Assembly: GCA_030248295.1 (NCBI GenBank)
Contig: JASANH010001234.1
Coordinates: forward strand, 248,001 to 312,000
Reading direction: 5' to 3'
DNA: 64,000 bases
Origin: Mesodorylaimus sp. YZB2_4
Lineage: Eukaryota; Nematoda; Enoplea; Dorylaimida; Dorylaimidae
Position 1 is the first letter of the stretch. The number at the start of each line of letters is the position of its first letter. Below the pieces are notes generated by a model. The model saw only the letters and a program-made list of their open reading frames with translations. It did no database searches and was not told where the DNA came from. Below are positions 33,745-46,300 of this stretch, one piece after another. Made by a program: the position numbers and the translations under genes.

Positions 33745-34040
33745 GGTCAGAAGTCAAACTTTATATGCAAGGCTTCGCGGGACCAGCATACACAGCAGCG
33801 ACCCTCTGCGGGTCTCCACTAGGAGCACCTCCACGCAAGGGCAGCCTGGACTAAACACTGACTTCCTTGGACGATGGCGAGTAGGCTGTGTTTGACTGAC
33901 GAGACTGTCCAGGCGAGTCACTCAGCGAAGGTTTATGGTTCGCAAACCGACATACATCACCGGGGATCGAACCCAAGGCGGGTCCAGCCACTCGCCCCCA
34001 AGCAATACGGAGAGACAAATGCACCACGGCGGCCGCTCCG
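33745..34040 (-). repeat. SINE family A
   Basis: CTAGGAGCACCTCCACG, GACGATGGCGAGT, TTCGCAAACCGACATAC and CCGGGGATCGAACCC occur in the family order, ending near GCAATACGGAGAGAC. It lies downstream of the calcium sensor gene. Confidence 0.65.
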
Positions 34041-34366
34041 CCTCTGGACCTGCATCCAGTCCAGGTTTGGATCAGCTACAGCAGCATCTTGTCTCGACTC
34101 TCCCACAGCCCCGTCCTCCCAAAGACACTTGTTTTTGCTAGGAGCTGCTGTTCTTCTAGCCTTGCTCGCGCAAACATCACTGCAACCACCGCAGTGATGA
34201 ATAGTCAGTGCAAAGAACTCACTCAGACGAGGCCGAGCCAGCACCCCAATATCCCAGTCATCCCAGTATTGTTCATGCACACAGTCAGACACGGTCGGAA
34301 CCAACTAATCACTGCATAGCAAATATGGCAAGGACAGGCACCCAAATATATGCTGGACAAACCACA

Positions 34367-34939
34367 TCACTGGTGGGCATTGTTGGTCAAAATATGAAAG
34401 AGTTCCTTGTCGGACAAGCAACCGTCGATAAATTCCTTCAAAGTCAATTCTTTATCACGATTCGTATCCATTTTTTGAAAAATCATTCTGGCGCGTGCTT
34501 TTGGTGAAATACTCGAAATTTTCGTGGCTTCTGGACCGAGCATTTCGTAAATTGATTCGAGTATTTTGACAATTTCTTTTTCCTCGATGCATCCACTTCC
34601 ATCGATATCGTACATACGAAATGCCCATTCCAATTTTTGTCTGGGTGTACCACTCGAAGTCACGTTGACTGCCATAAGGAATTCCTTAAAATCCACGTAA
34701 CCCGAATGATCCGCATCGAAAGTACGAAAAGCGTGTTCGCAAAATCTCTCAGCTGCCCCGGATGGGAAAAAATTTTTATAAACTTCCATAAATTGTGCTT
34801 TTGTTAAATGTCCTTTGGGGCAATTTCGGACAAATCCTTTAAACCATTTTTTAATTTCTTTTTCCGTAAATTTTGTATTTCTTTTTAAAAAATCCAAATC
34901 GTCTTGAGTTAATTTTGGTTTGGAACTTGCTTTGCCCAT
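34367..34939 (-). CDS. Neuronal calcium sensor, NCS-2-like EF-hand protein
   Basis: A complete 190-residue frame without introns, the usual length for the NCS family. The N-terminus MGKASSK is an N-myristoylation signal. EF-hand 1 is degenerate ([12 protein letters not shown], with the family's CP pair). EF2 (about 75-86, [12 protein letters not shown]), EF3 (about 111-122, [12 protein letters not shown]) and EF4 (about 158-169, [12 protein letters not shown]) have good calcium-binding loops. The sequence looks closer to nematode NCS-2-type proteins ([18 protein letters not shown]) than to NCS-1/frequenin. NCS proteins are calcium-myristoyl switches that regulate membrane targets in neurons. 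The minus strand shows a pyrimidine-rich CCCAAG acceptor just before the ATG and a GTAAGC donor near 35331, so the only intron may be in the 5' UTR. Confidence 0.9.
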   Translation of the reverse strand: MGKASSKPKLTQDDLDFLKRNTKFTEKEIKKWFKGFVRNCPKGHLTKAQFMEVYKNFFPSGAAERFCEHAFRTFDADHSGYVDFKEFLMAVNVTSSGTPRQKLEWAFRMYDIDGSGCIEEKEIVKILESIYEMLGPEATKISSISPKARARMIFQKMDTNRDKELTLKEFIDGCLSDKELFHILTNNAHQ

Positions 34940-35360
34940 AATTTTCGGCTTGGGAAGAGAGAGTGGGCTGGTGGTGAGCAGAGTGGGATGGAAGAGTGTT
35001 GAAAGCGGCTGCTGTTCGCGATGCCGATGGAGGTAAGATGTTTAGAGGAGGGAGGGGTGGGGGGTAAAGTGCTCTCAAAATGAATTAGAAAAGGAGAGTA
35101 AATTGATGAACGATTATGTCGTTTCGTTTCTTCGACTTCGCCTGACTCTTGTTTTCTCTTAGCTTCTTCTAAGCTTAGCTCGCCTCGCCTCGATTGTTGG
35201 CTATGACGAATTGACTCTTTCATGTTTACTGCTTTTCTTGTTGCTTTTTCAAGCCAAAACTCAAGCAGCAAAACTGAATTTGTGGGAGAGAAAAGAAGGT
35301 TTGAGTGCGAGTGGCGAATTTTATGCTTACTTTCTAGCTGAGTCATAATGAGCTATTTTC

Positions 35361-35370
35361 TATTTTATAC
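35361..35370 (-). promoter_or_regulatory. TATA box of the calcium sensor gene
   Basis: GTATAAAATAG on the minus strand lies about 30 bp upstream of a candidate first exon (35340-35331) that ends in a GTAAGC donor. This fits a TATA promoter with a spliced 5' leader. Confidence 0.5.
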
Positions 35371-35800
35371 CCTCGGAAATGAGGTCTAATTTATTTTGAA
35401 TTTCCCGCGTGAAAGTTTAGACAAGAATGACGTCAAAAAAGGTGGTTGTAATTTTAGAATCCACTCATTTACGCATGTGTAGATTTTTGATAGAGCTATT
35501 TCAATACGCAAAGACACTTTTTTGAAGAAAGCGGCGCTTGAAAGTATATCAATTTTTAGAATGACTAGTGAGTTTTAGTAGAATTTATGCTCGAAGAAAC
35601 AACAATTTCGAACACACGTTTCACGCAGATGAGGCTAGTAGAGGTCATTGAACGAACACTTGTACCCGAACATAAACTCCATACCCGACCTGATGCTGAC
35701 TGGAGCACACAGCCAACGAGGATAGAATGAGGGACCAAACACACACGTACACACAAACTCACACTAAAATATATCACTCTTGGTCCCTCTAAATTTTAGA

Positions 35801-38800
35801 TTAAAATGATTGACAATAGTTGAAAATATCGATTAGCAAAGGCTCCCTTCCACTAGGGTCCAACTCGACAATTACTTCCCACACGAATCCGAGAATGGTT
35901 GGTCGCATGGTGTCCAATATGCGCTCAATGTCAGCTAGCATTCGCTTGCTCGCCTCGTCACCGTAAGTCGAGACCAGGTATCTGAAAAGAGGTCGTGCTG
36001 CCTTGGTGATGACTCCCAGGAGACATGGTCATATCTACTGTGCAAGAGGCGCTCAGAAGTGGGATAGGAATATAGCTTACTGGAAAAGCATGTTGTGGTA
36101 GAATTCTCGAATCAATCGCACAGTGCCCCTGTCAATGATGTCTGGTCGATCAGGGTTGAAGATGACCAGGGCCACAATCGACAGGTATATGTTTTCGTCG
36201 CAAATATATGTGCGTGGGAAAGATGCCACGAATCTAAAATGCGAACACAATGGTGCCATCTGATAGGCCAATTCTGGTCAGGGGCTTTCTTACTCGTGGA
36301 ACAGCCTGTAGGCCCGCTCGCCTTTAGATTTTAGGACCTTGACCGGAGTCGGTTCGCCCAACGGGTCCGTGTGGCGCCAGGCGTCAATTTCGGGCATGTA
36401 GGCGTGCAAACCACGTAGTGCCATCAATTCGAGAAGGGCCCCTGGAAAGAAGAAAAGTCAGTAAGGTAGGGAAAAATTTGAAAGAATCCTTACCTTTGAT
36501 AAGAGTAGCCTGGTCCTTAGTATTGACGTACTTGAGTGCCACCATTCTGTGACACAGTTTCACCAGGCGTCGAATCAAATTGTCATACTGAAAATGAGTG
36601 CATTGAATGGACGAGATGAGCATCAGACATGGAAAACACTCTTTTCTAGGCAAGGGGGCCTTGTCATTGTGAGTGACAGGGCAGTCCTGCAGAATGACAA
36701 GGTATGCACTCCCAGTTGCTTACTCTTTCCAGAACGACGAGGAGGGGCATCTTAATGGCTCGTAAGTCGCAGTTGCCATTATCGATTGGTTGGTACTTGA
36801 TAGTCGATGGTCTGCACTGATCACGACCGAACCCGTCGTTCCATCGATCATACATGACTTCGAACGAGTATTTCAATCGATCGAAATGATTGGATTTCGA
36901 AGCGGATATACCGAAATCGAACCGAGTCACGCGTTGTGGATCACCCGTTTCGTAATCGATGCCAGCCGCCGAATAAAGGACTTTCATAAGTTCTTTGTGA
37001 CACACTGTGATCGTGTTTTGCGAGTCGGCGACCAAGGCCAACTCTTTGCCCTCGCTCTCCGAACTGGACGAAGATCGTGTGGGACTTTCGCAATCGGTCG
37101 AGTGATGGTGGAGTCTCGAAAAGACCCAATTTGGTGATGTGTTGGCCCCGCATAGACAACGACATGTGCAGGCCATCGGACGCTTTGTATTCATTTTGAA
37201 CTCGGACAATGTTGTCATCAGAGCGTGCTGGCACGACGAGTTATCCGATCGAATTTTGTGGCATTGATTGATTAATGCAGTTAGGACTGATTTGGGCACG
37301 TTGATAGTGTCGTTGGAGTTGTCACTCACGTTCTGCACACTCATCATGTCGGTCGCACACGGCGAGATGTCATCGTAGCGTGGTTCGCTAGCTGTAAAAT
37401 CGTCGTATTGAGTCGAGTCGTAGAAACCGTAAGCGCAGTTATAATCACTAAAAAAGGACATATGAGTTAAAACTGTTAGCACGATGAGTTAGGTTCAAAA
37501 GATCTTTTCTGTGGGATCGCTACAGCAGAGGAGTTTATACTCGTCGTGCCCTTGACAGGGACCCTGCTGAGTAGGGATGGCTCTGAAAGGCTGAGTACAA
37601 ATTACAAATTTAACATTAGCATGGTTCATTGCTTACAAGTAGCACCTACACAAACTGATCTCGTGGCATCGACGGGGGTCTATTGCGTCAAATGGTGGCC
37701 GGAGGTCTGGAAACGCCTTACCTATTAGACGAAGCTGTACTCTCGCACTTGATCTGCACGGCCAGTTCGTCATGCTGACTGTGATTGAATAGTTTTCGTT
37801 CGATGACCATGCGTCGTTTAGCTCGATTCTCTTCGATTAGGTGTCTTTTTCGCATACGTGCTTCGTCGCTCATAATAAAATCTTTCACCATACCGACCTA
37901 AAAAGTGATAAATTAGATGTCATAGTGATAAGATGGCATCGCATGCATACCTGAAAGCATTTTTCCAGTCGACATTTTTTGCATTGTCTTCGCGTGACTA
38001 TATTAATTTGGCATCGTCCATTTAGTGGGCAACGAAATTCCTACAAGCAAGGTGGATGTAGGTGTAGGGAAGGAAGCTGCCATCTGACGAGCACGTGATT
38101 ACGGGTGCTTCTAGCAATTTCAGCTCAAACATGTTAATCGCCGATAAGGGACTCGTATTGCGTCAATGGCGAGGACTAGCATCCGCGTTCGACAGCTCCT
38201 ATCTCGCGGCATTAGCCAATGCGCTAATCGCAAGATAGTCGACTCCGTTTTAGAACATTTATCAGACTGGTCTTTGTCCTTGCAAGCCTGGATGGCCTGA
38301 TATAAGTTGACACATTTGCGACTAATGTCCTGCGCTTTTAGACTAATGGAGACGAACAGACATTGAAGAATGGGCCGGAAGAAACCTCTGAGAGCGCAGA
38401 AAGGCGATATGACTTCATTGTGATTCGAGCCTCACTTTTTTCTTTCAGTCTCAAATTGAGGGGAAGCAGAAACTGAGCAAACAGGAATTCAAGACAGGAC
38501 TGGAGAAGGGGGTTGCCAGTTTCGTTTCTACTCGCGATTGCATGCCGACGAGATAATTCTGCGGACTGCTGGTGAAGCACGTTCGCACGCAAAGGAGGGC
38601 AAATGGTCCTCCCCGCCTAGAAAGACACTTTTGGCAGCGGAGTACGTCAATGCTGACAGACTAAGAGCCTTTCTCTGTGTCATTCCAATGATGCAGGGCG
38701 AATGTACACGCGGTGGTAGGCAGTAAGACATACACATGTACCAGGGGTCCCACCAGAACTGACTGGCCCTTACCTTAGGCTTGAGAGCATTACGTCGAAA

Positions 38801-38995
38801 GAATGCTTTGCACGATTCGCAAGTGACCACATTGAAGTTGACACTGAACGCCTTATCGCCGCACACTCGACATATCTTCTTTGTATTGGGCAATAACTTG
38901 GTCTCGTTTTCTTCCAAACCACCACTCGATACGGAATCGGGTCGGCTGATGGGGAAGTATCCCATGCTACCTCCCGATTGAGGAGCGTTAATCAT
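35801..38995 (-). CDS. NR1J-type (HR96/DAF-12/NHR-8-like) nuclear hormone receptor
   Basis: Eight exons from high to low: 38995-38774, 38040-37951, 37897-37722, 37447-36724, 36587-36494, 36441-36294, 36233-36081, 35981-35801. All phases fit, about 595 residues. Finger 1 (about 42-74): CRVCGDKAFSVNFN then TCESCKAFFRRNALKPK. Finger 2 (90-nt exon): CPLNGRC and QCKKCRLEKCF. The hinge is VGMVKDFIMSDEARMRKRH. The linker contains TINVPKSVLTALINQC and CTCRCLCG, matching ITIPKSVLLNLINRC and CICSCACG of the 2016-6061 receptor, its closest relative here. The ligand-binding domain has VALVIFNPDRPDI and ends EPLLIDIFNYCQSF. It faces the 27624-31562 receptor, with the calcium sensor gene between them. Nuclear transcription factor; ligand unknown. 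Confidence 0.88.
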
Positions 38996-40348
38996 GGCCA
39001 AAGTCGGTAGCTAAATTGAAAATATACGGTTTATATTAAACAGAAGAAAAGCACCCGGGAGCTCGTATAATCTCGACCTCTCCGGGCAGCGACGCGAGGC
39101 ACACAGTAGAAGACACGCGCGAGGACAAGAATCTTCTTCGAGCCACCTTGTCTCCATGTCAACCACCCCCTGGTTGGCCAGGCGTAATAGTCTCTTTTCT
39201 ATTTCATTTCATAATGCATGCATATTCGGTCTTGGCATACAAGGACAAGCCTGAGCGACGAGGAAGGCAGATAAGGAGACGAAGAGTAGAGCCAAGTCGA
39301 AGCCGATGTGACTGGAGTGAAGGCCAACGAACATATAGTCCCTCGCACGTACTCCCCACTCCGCCTTATCGAGCAAGTTAGTTCGATTTTCCCTTCTTTT
39401 GCAGCAGTTCAAACAAGACGGACGGGAAGGAGAATAAAATGAATGCCTGGCACGTGGGCTGCATCTCTTGCCAACTATGGCAAGCTCTCAGCAACGAACC
39501 AGTCTTTCATGGCCCACAATGCCAGCCACCAGCAACCTAATAATAAACCGGTCGCTAGTCGCTATACTCCTCTGCCTGTGGTGAGTGGGCGTTGTGACTG
39601 CGCACGACGAGCGACAGTCCCAGCCAAACGGGCAGTCACATTGGCCGACTCATGACCGACAGCGAGGCAAGACACCCTCGAGCCAAGTCATCAGCACATC
39701 TTCCGGCCCAATTAGGCACACCCCCCGCCCATCCCTCTCCGTCAGATCCCTATAATTAGGCTAAAAGGCAGTTAACGGACCTATAACTAGCCATCAAGCC
39801 CCACCTCGAATCAACTGACGTCAAACGGACTCCTCCAAACAAGCCTGTTGTCTTGTACCTCAACGTACCATATCTATTTCCCTCGTGCGAATGCGTCAAT
39901 GATCAAAATAACCTCGCTTCCATTTCCGTACTCTCCTCACTCGCTCCTTTAAATGGAATGTTGTTATCAGCTGGAGCAAGATCGAAAACAGCACCCAAGG
40001 CACAACTTTTTTCACTCTCAGCTACAATAAAGATCATAATATCATCAAGATTATCTACCAAGTTTCACTACGAAAAATGAATTTTGTAGAAAATAAACTG
40101 TACCGATTAGGATTCCCTAAAAACCCATCGACATCACACGCACCGACATAATTGCCATCAAAGACAAAAACGACACAAAAACAACAAGAAAACACAACAC
40201 GCTCAAATTAGTGATCACCACCTCGATGCACTGTGTCAAATTTCCATTTTAATTCCTTATTCTATAATAATCACGATTATCCGCCCCGTATGTTAGGACA
40301 CATGAGGAGCAACGCTCAAAACCCTAGTACACAACTTGTTCGTCTTAC
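38996..40348. other. Intergenic between receptor and glucosidase genes
   Basis: Upstream region of the minus-strand receptor and downstream region of the glucosidase gene. I see no supported exon, and no recognisable repeat copy. Confidence 0.4.
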
Positions 40349-43300
40349 CTACGATGCATGCACATCAATTTTCCAGTCATTAGCGATTTTCACAGCCGGC
40401 TTTCTAATAGTCAAAACCATGGACGAGGCGTCGTATGTGAATTGCAGAGGGGTCGAGTTATAATCGCCTTCGAATACGTGAACACGACGAGGATGGAAAC
40501 GTACGTTCAACACTGTTATCTTCTCAATCCATAAATCGCTTTTCAATACCCCGCTACTGTTCAGATTTCTAAAAAAAAGAAAAAAATTTCCATTCGAGCA
40601 TTTCAATTCCTGTGTGAGAGAGTAAACTTCTGGCTGGCTAAAACCGTACCCAACCTACTGTCGCCATTCTGATGGATCGGAGACACTTGTGCGAGCTCTC
40701 TTACTTGACTTACTGTGAAAGCAATCATGTACAGTACACCACCGATCGTTAAACCCTAATGCGCGCTAGGATGCATAACTTCCAACCTCCCATATGCGAA
40801 GTTGATTCCCCTATGTTTGTTCACGGGTGGTTGTGCCAATGTATAGCACCGTAGGAATGTGTGTATGCATTTCACAGTTTAATGAGTCCCCTCCTACTTT
40901 CATGCTAAGGACCCCCCTCCGAACCAATAATCCTCTACGAGTGACCGAGCATATAAGCCGTAGTCGCCCGCCAGGCGCCTTAATCATACGTCTCCACCCA
41001 GCCTAACCCTATTATTCATAACAGATGGCATCCAAGCGACAAATTAGGACCCCTAGCTTTATACCTTGAAGTAATAGAGCAAAAGTTCGCGCCGCCTTCG
41101 AACTCGAACAACCGATACAAGTATTGTCCCTTCTTGTACTCGTACGTCTCACCATCGTCGACGTACAAAGTTCCATTTGCGAATGATCCCTAAAAACTCA
41201 AATTTGGAAGTACCCGCCCCAAACTAAAACCTTCAACGCTTACATCAAGCACAGGCGCCACGATCAACGTATATGGATCGTGACTCGACAGCGCGGACGA
41301 TCTTCGAACTCTTTCCCGAATCGGCAGTATCGTTCCGCCGCGAATGAAAACCGGAATCTAAAACCAAATGTAAATCGATATTTGGAACCGCATTGTAATC
41401 GACGAAATTGACTCACTTTACTCAAAGGCGCCTCGACTTGAGTGGCTCCGGGACCCGGCTGAGGCTTTCGCACATCCCAATCGTACCACACCGATCCCGT
41501 ACCAGGCAAGTACACGCTCACCGTTCTTATTCCTTGATCCAACACTGGTCGAACCAGAATTGCATTTCCTGGAACAAATCAATATTTCCAATCCTCCCAA
41601 ATCCCGCCTTCCAAAAATCAGGCCTTACCAATCATCACTTCCAATTCTTCATCGAAAATGCTCTCATCGTCTGGAAATTCGGCCCAAAGTGGCCTCATTA
41701 CTGGCGACCCGCTAATGGAATGCTCGTAGAACGTAGTGTACCAATAGGGCAACATTTGATATCGTCTCCTCACCGCTTCCCGAATCAACGATTTCGTTTC
41801 GTTCGAAAATAACCACGGTTCTCGCCGTCTCGTATCGACGTGAGCGTGAGCGCGGAAAAACGGATAGAATGCACCCGTTTGATACCATCGCAATAACAAT
41901 TCTTCGTCGGGATTCTTGAAGAATCCGCCAACGTCGGCGCCAACGAACGGAATGCCAGACACGCTCATGCTCAGCAACATAGCGAACGATATTTTCAAAT
42001 GACCCCATTCGGCCATATTATCCCCGGTCCACACCGATGCTGAAAAAAACCATATTTTAAAGCTTCGCACAGATGCAAAAGGGTTCATACAAGGAGCGGG
42101 GAACGATTTTGGCAAAAATTTGATTTTTTTCTCATTATATTATTTCTATTAAATCCATTTCAATCGACCTCCGGCATGATCAACAGAGAAAAGGCGGATG
42201 ATTCGAAAATTGGAATCTCAAAATGCAGGTTCTCAGTTTTCCCTGATTTTGGCTCGAAAATTTTCCAGACCAACCTCGGATTCCTGACTTTTACAGCCTT
42301 GTTTGAACCTTTCTCAATCACCCCACACAACTCACCATAACGTTGACTGCCGGCGAAAAATGATCGCGTTAAAATAAACGGTCTCAACCGACCTTCGCCA
42401 CGTTTTACCAAACCGCCATAAGTAGCCATGTGCTAAAAACCCCACATTCTTGAAGATCCCAATAACGATTTTAAAAAATTAATAATCTTACGTTGTAAAA
42501 ACCGTAAACATTGTGCACATCCCTATGCTCCCATCCACCGAAATGCCTGGCGTCTTTGTGCATAGTTACCTACAACAAGAAACCCATTTCTTGACATTTC
42601 TAAATTAAAAAATTCAAATTTTCTTACTTCTGGTCCATTGAAAACCGACGGTTCGTTCATATCGTTCCAAATAAAAGTCTTCTCATTCGTGCCCTCGAAT
42701 TCAGTCACGGCGTACTTGTCGCTCCACCATTCGCGGGCTGCCGGATTCAGATAATCGATATACATGGCCGCGCCTGGCCAACACCAACCTTCGTAATCGT
42801 CCGTTCCTTCTTTGTTTTTCACAAAATGACCAAGACTTTTTGCTTCTTTATAAATCTAAAAATAAAACGCTTTTACTTCTTTTTTCTATGGGCAGACGCT
42901 GAGAAAATTTTCCCGCCTTTTTTCCTCGATAATCCTCCGCCAGCTTAAGAGCAGGGTACCCTATTCAGTAATCCTCGCTAGTACCCCTCACTCATCACCA
43001 GTGTAACCACCGCCTGGTAGGCCATGGCGAGTGGGGGAGAGAGTAATCGGTACTCTCCCCTAGCTAGTAGACGTACACCTCTCGGGTTGATGTTTCACCC
43101 GCAGGTATAGTCGCAAGACTTGCCTGCTCCAGTCGGAGGTTTTGTCCTGCCATCTCCCTCCTACGCCCGCCAGGCTTGGTTACACCGGCTCACCTTATAA
43201 GAGTCATCCTTCTTAATATGAGGGTCGACGATGACCACCAATCGTCTTCCTTTCGAATTCAATTCTTCGATCATGGTCTTCGATTCTGGGAACTTGCTCG

Positions 43301-46300
43301 AATCCCAGGTAAAATATCTTTTCCCGTCCGTATACTCAATATCCAACCACATCACGTCCATGGGAATATCGTGCTCGTCGAACCCCGCGTTAACATTCAA
43401 CACGTCCTCTCGGTCGTTGTAGTTCCAACGACACTGATGGTAAGCTATCGAGAACAGCTGAAACACAAAACATGTCATCTATCCGCCATGTCAAACATCC
43501 TATGACCCCGTATATGCCTGCTGTTCATCTAACGATGCTGTAACTACTGGACATCCATCCAGTCTAGGCACTACTGTGAACAGCACATAGGGGGTAGGCC
43601 TGCGTGTGTGTGTGGCCAATATGGTTGCAACCAGCCACAGGCGAGACAGAGTTCTCATCCTGCACAGGCCTTGGCCTACGGTCGGATTGGACGATCCTTT
43701 GTTGCCAACACTCCGCCCTATCCGCCCTCCACTGTATGGTGCAGGACCACATCACCAAACGCATTCGGGGCGGACGCCGGTGCAGGACCATGGTATCCAT
43801 ATTTCTTGACTCACCGGTGGCAATTCCGACACTCCAGTCAATTTAGAATACTGTCGAAACACGTCCTTTGGTTTCGGTCCCAAAAGTACAAACATGTCGA
43901 TCACGCCTGATTCGAACATCCAATGCGTATCGACTTGCGGCACTTCTTTGGAACCTTTGAATCGATCGACTACACTACTTAGAATACCCTGAAAAATCAA
44001 TCATACAGTCAGCCAGTCTTCCAAGCGAACCAGTGACAAATATCCCGCGAGGAAAACTGCGAACCCAAACCAAGAGTGCTTTATCGCCTGTTATTCATTG
44101 CAGTGGTATCCAATGTACAGGGATCCCCTCCTGACTGCATTAGCGTTCGTTCGGGATCCCGATAAAAAATGATCGGGATTAAATGTTGTGGAAATGTTTC
44201 AGAAAGGGAAGCTGTAGAAACTTTGGCGGATAATTGAACTGATCGAGAGGAAGGAAGGAATTTGTTTGCTAATTAATGACTGCTTCCCCGCTCTTTTGCT
44301 TGCCTGCTTTTAAATACAATTATAAATATTCTACACTAAAAATTATCCAAGCAAATGTAGTTTTTCAAATCAGTATTTTTTGCTGGCTACTCAGGGTGGG
44401 TGTAGGCCAACTACAGCGAATAAAAAAAGGAGAAAAAGCACTCTTTAAAAATCCCGATCTTTAACGAGCGCTGGGCTGTACCTGCTGCCAAAAAGCTGTC
44501 ACGGGTACCACCAGAGCATGCACGTTTTACCTCCCCCCCGGCACATTTGGATAGGAATGTTACAATCCCCGATCAGATCACACTCTGAACTGTCCCTACA
44601 CCCAATTCAACGTTACTTTGACATTTCCTCTAAGCCCCTTATCTGCCCTATCCGCCTTACCTTATCCGCTGTACTCGAATGGATATCGACCCACGCTTCG
44701 GCCGCGTTCACCCACAACACGCTGACAGTTTTCGACGCACTATGGGCCACCACGTAGGGAACGGAGCCGTATAATGCCATAGGATTATACAACTCGTATT
44801 CGAATACGTCAAAATTGTACAAACGATATGGATCGGTGTGGCTAAAATTAAAATAACTGCTTTCTGCCCCAAAAATTTTTGAACCATAATTTCCCTTACT
44901 CCGTCGTCTTCAGCGCAAAACTATCCGCGTGTTCAGGAATGCCATATACGTGACCAAAACCAATGAAATTTATGTCGACCCCGATCGAACTAGGCCCTAA
45001 AAAAAGTTCAACAAACCAATTTAAGATCTATCTCTTAGATTTCTAATCGGAATTTCTGTTTCCAAATCACATCTACAACACCTTTAACATCGACAATTTC
45101 CGTTTTCGCATTTCTGACGTATGGGTCAACTTGACAAACCACAATGACACTTCTACAGTTGCCAAAAAACAACTGGAAGCCAAGAACCTGCGTCACGCAA
45201 CAATAAGAAATGCCAACCACATTTTTTGTAATCAAATACACCCAGTACAGGTCTAGCCTAATCCAATTCGCATACAGGCCTAGCCACTTTTAATTTCAAT
45301 GTAATTACATAAGGATCCAAACAAGAAGCGGAAAATGGTTTTCCCAGGTTTCTCTGACAAAATTTTGATTTCTTCCCCAAATATTTTTAGAAAAGGCGGG
45401 TAATTCGAAATTTGACACCTCAAAATACGTTGTCTCAAGATCAGCAATACTAAATCAAGTTTGACTGATTCACTGACGTCCAGCATGATTACCACGCACA
45501 CAGAAAAGGCGTGTGACTCGAAATGCAACCTCATTTTTCCTTGATTTTGGCCCCCAAATTCCCATTTCCCCTGATTTTCCAGACAATTCTCAGATTCCCT
45601 GACTTTTTCCAGCGTTCTATGAGCCCCGTACATTTGCGCTTATGCTTCTCTCCAGTTTGCACAACCCGTTTTTCCTCTCGTTTCTTGATCCCTATAGCTC
45701 TGGGGGAGATGATCCTGCCATATCACATCCTGCCCTGTGTCCCTTCGCCCTCGAATGGCGACATGAAAAATCAGGACCCTAAACCCATGCATGAACAGTA
45801 TCAGGCGATATATGTAGGCATAACAGGCAAATTCTGTCCCACCACTTATCACTCACGCATAGAAAAACCAGTTGCTCTTTCATGACGGTCAACGCCAACG
45901 CTCTTGGTTCCTCTGCCAGGGATCATATATAAAAGGGAGCGGAAAATGATTTTGCCTGATTTTCCAAGTAAAATTTCGAGTATTTTTTCAATTATTTTCA
46001 CACTGTCACCGTACACCTAAACCGATTTCAACTGATTTGCTGATTTTTAGCATGAGCCGACAAGTGCACAGAAAAGGCGGGTGATTCAAAATTTGAAAAA
46101 GTCGCGTGATGCGAGAGTTAGTGTGATTTGGCCTATCTGAACTGCCTCATGGGAGTAGCCATATCCACTCCGCCCTGTCCTCCTTCATATGTACCCAGTT
46201 AGTTGAAGAAATTAAACTGTTCGAGAGAAGTCGGCTTTCTCCAGTGCAGAAGCCTCAGAATGCAGAGCACACTTCCCCAAATTTTTGCTCCAAACTTCCC

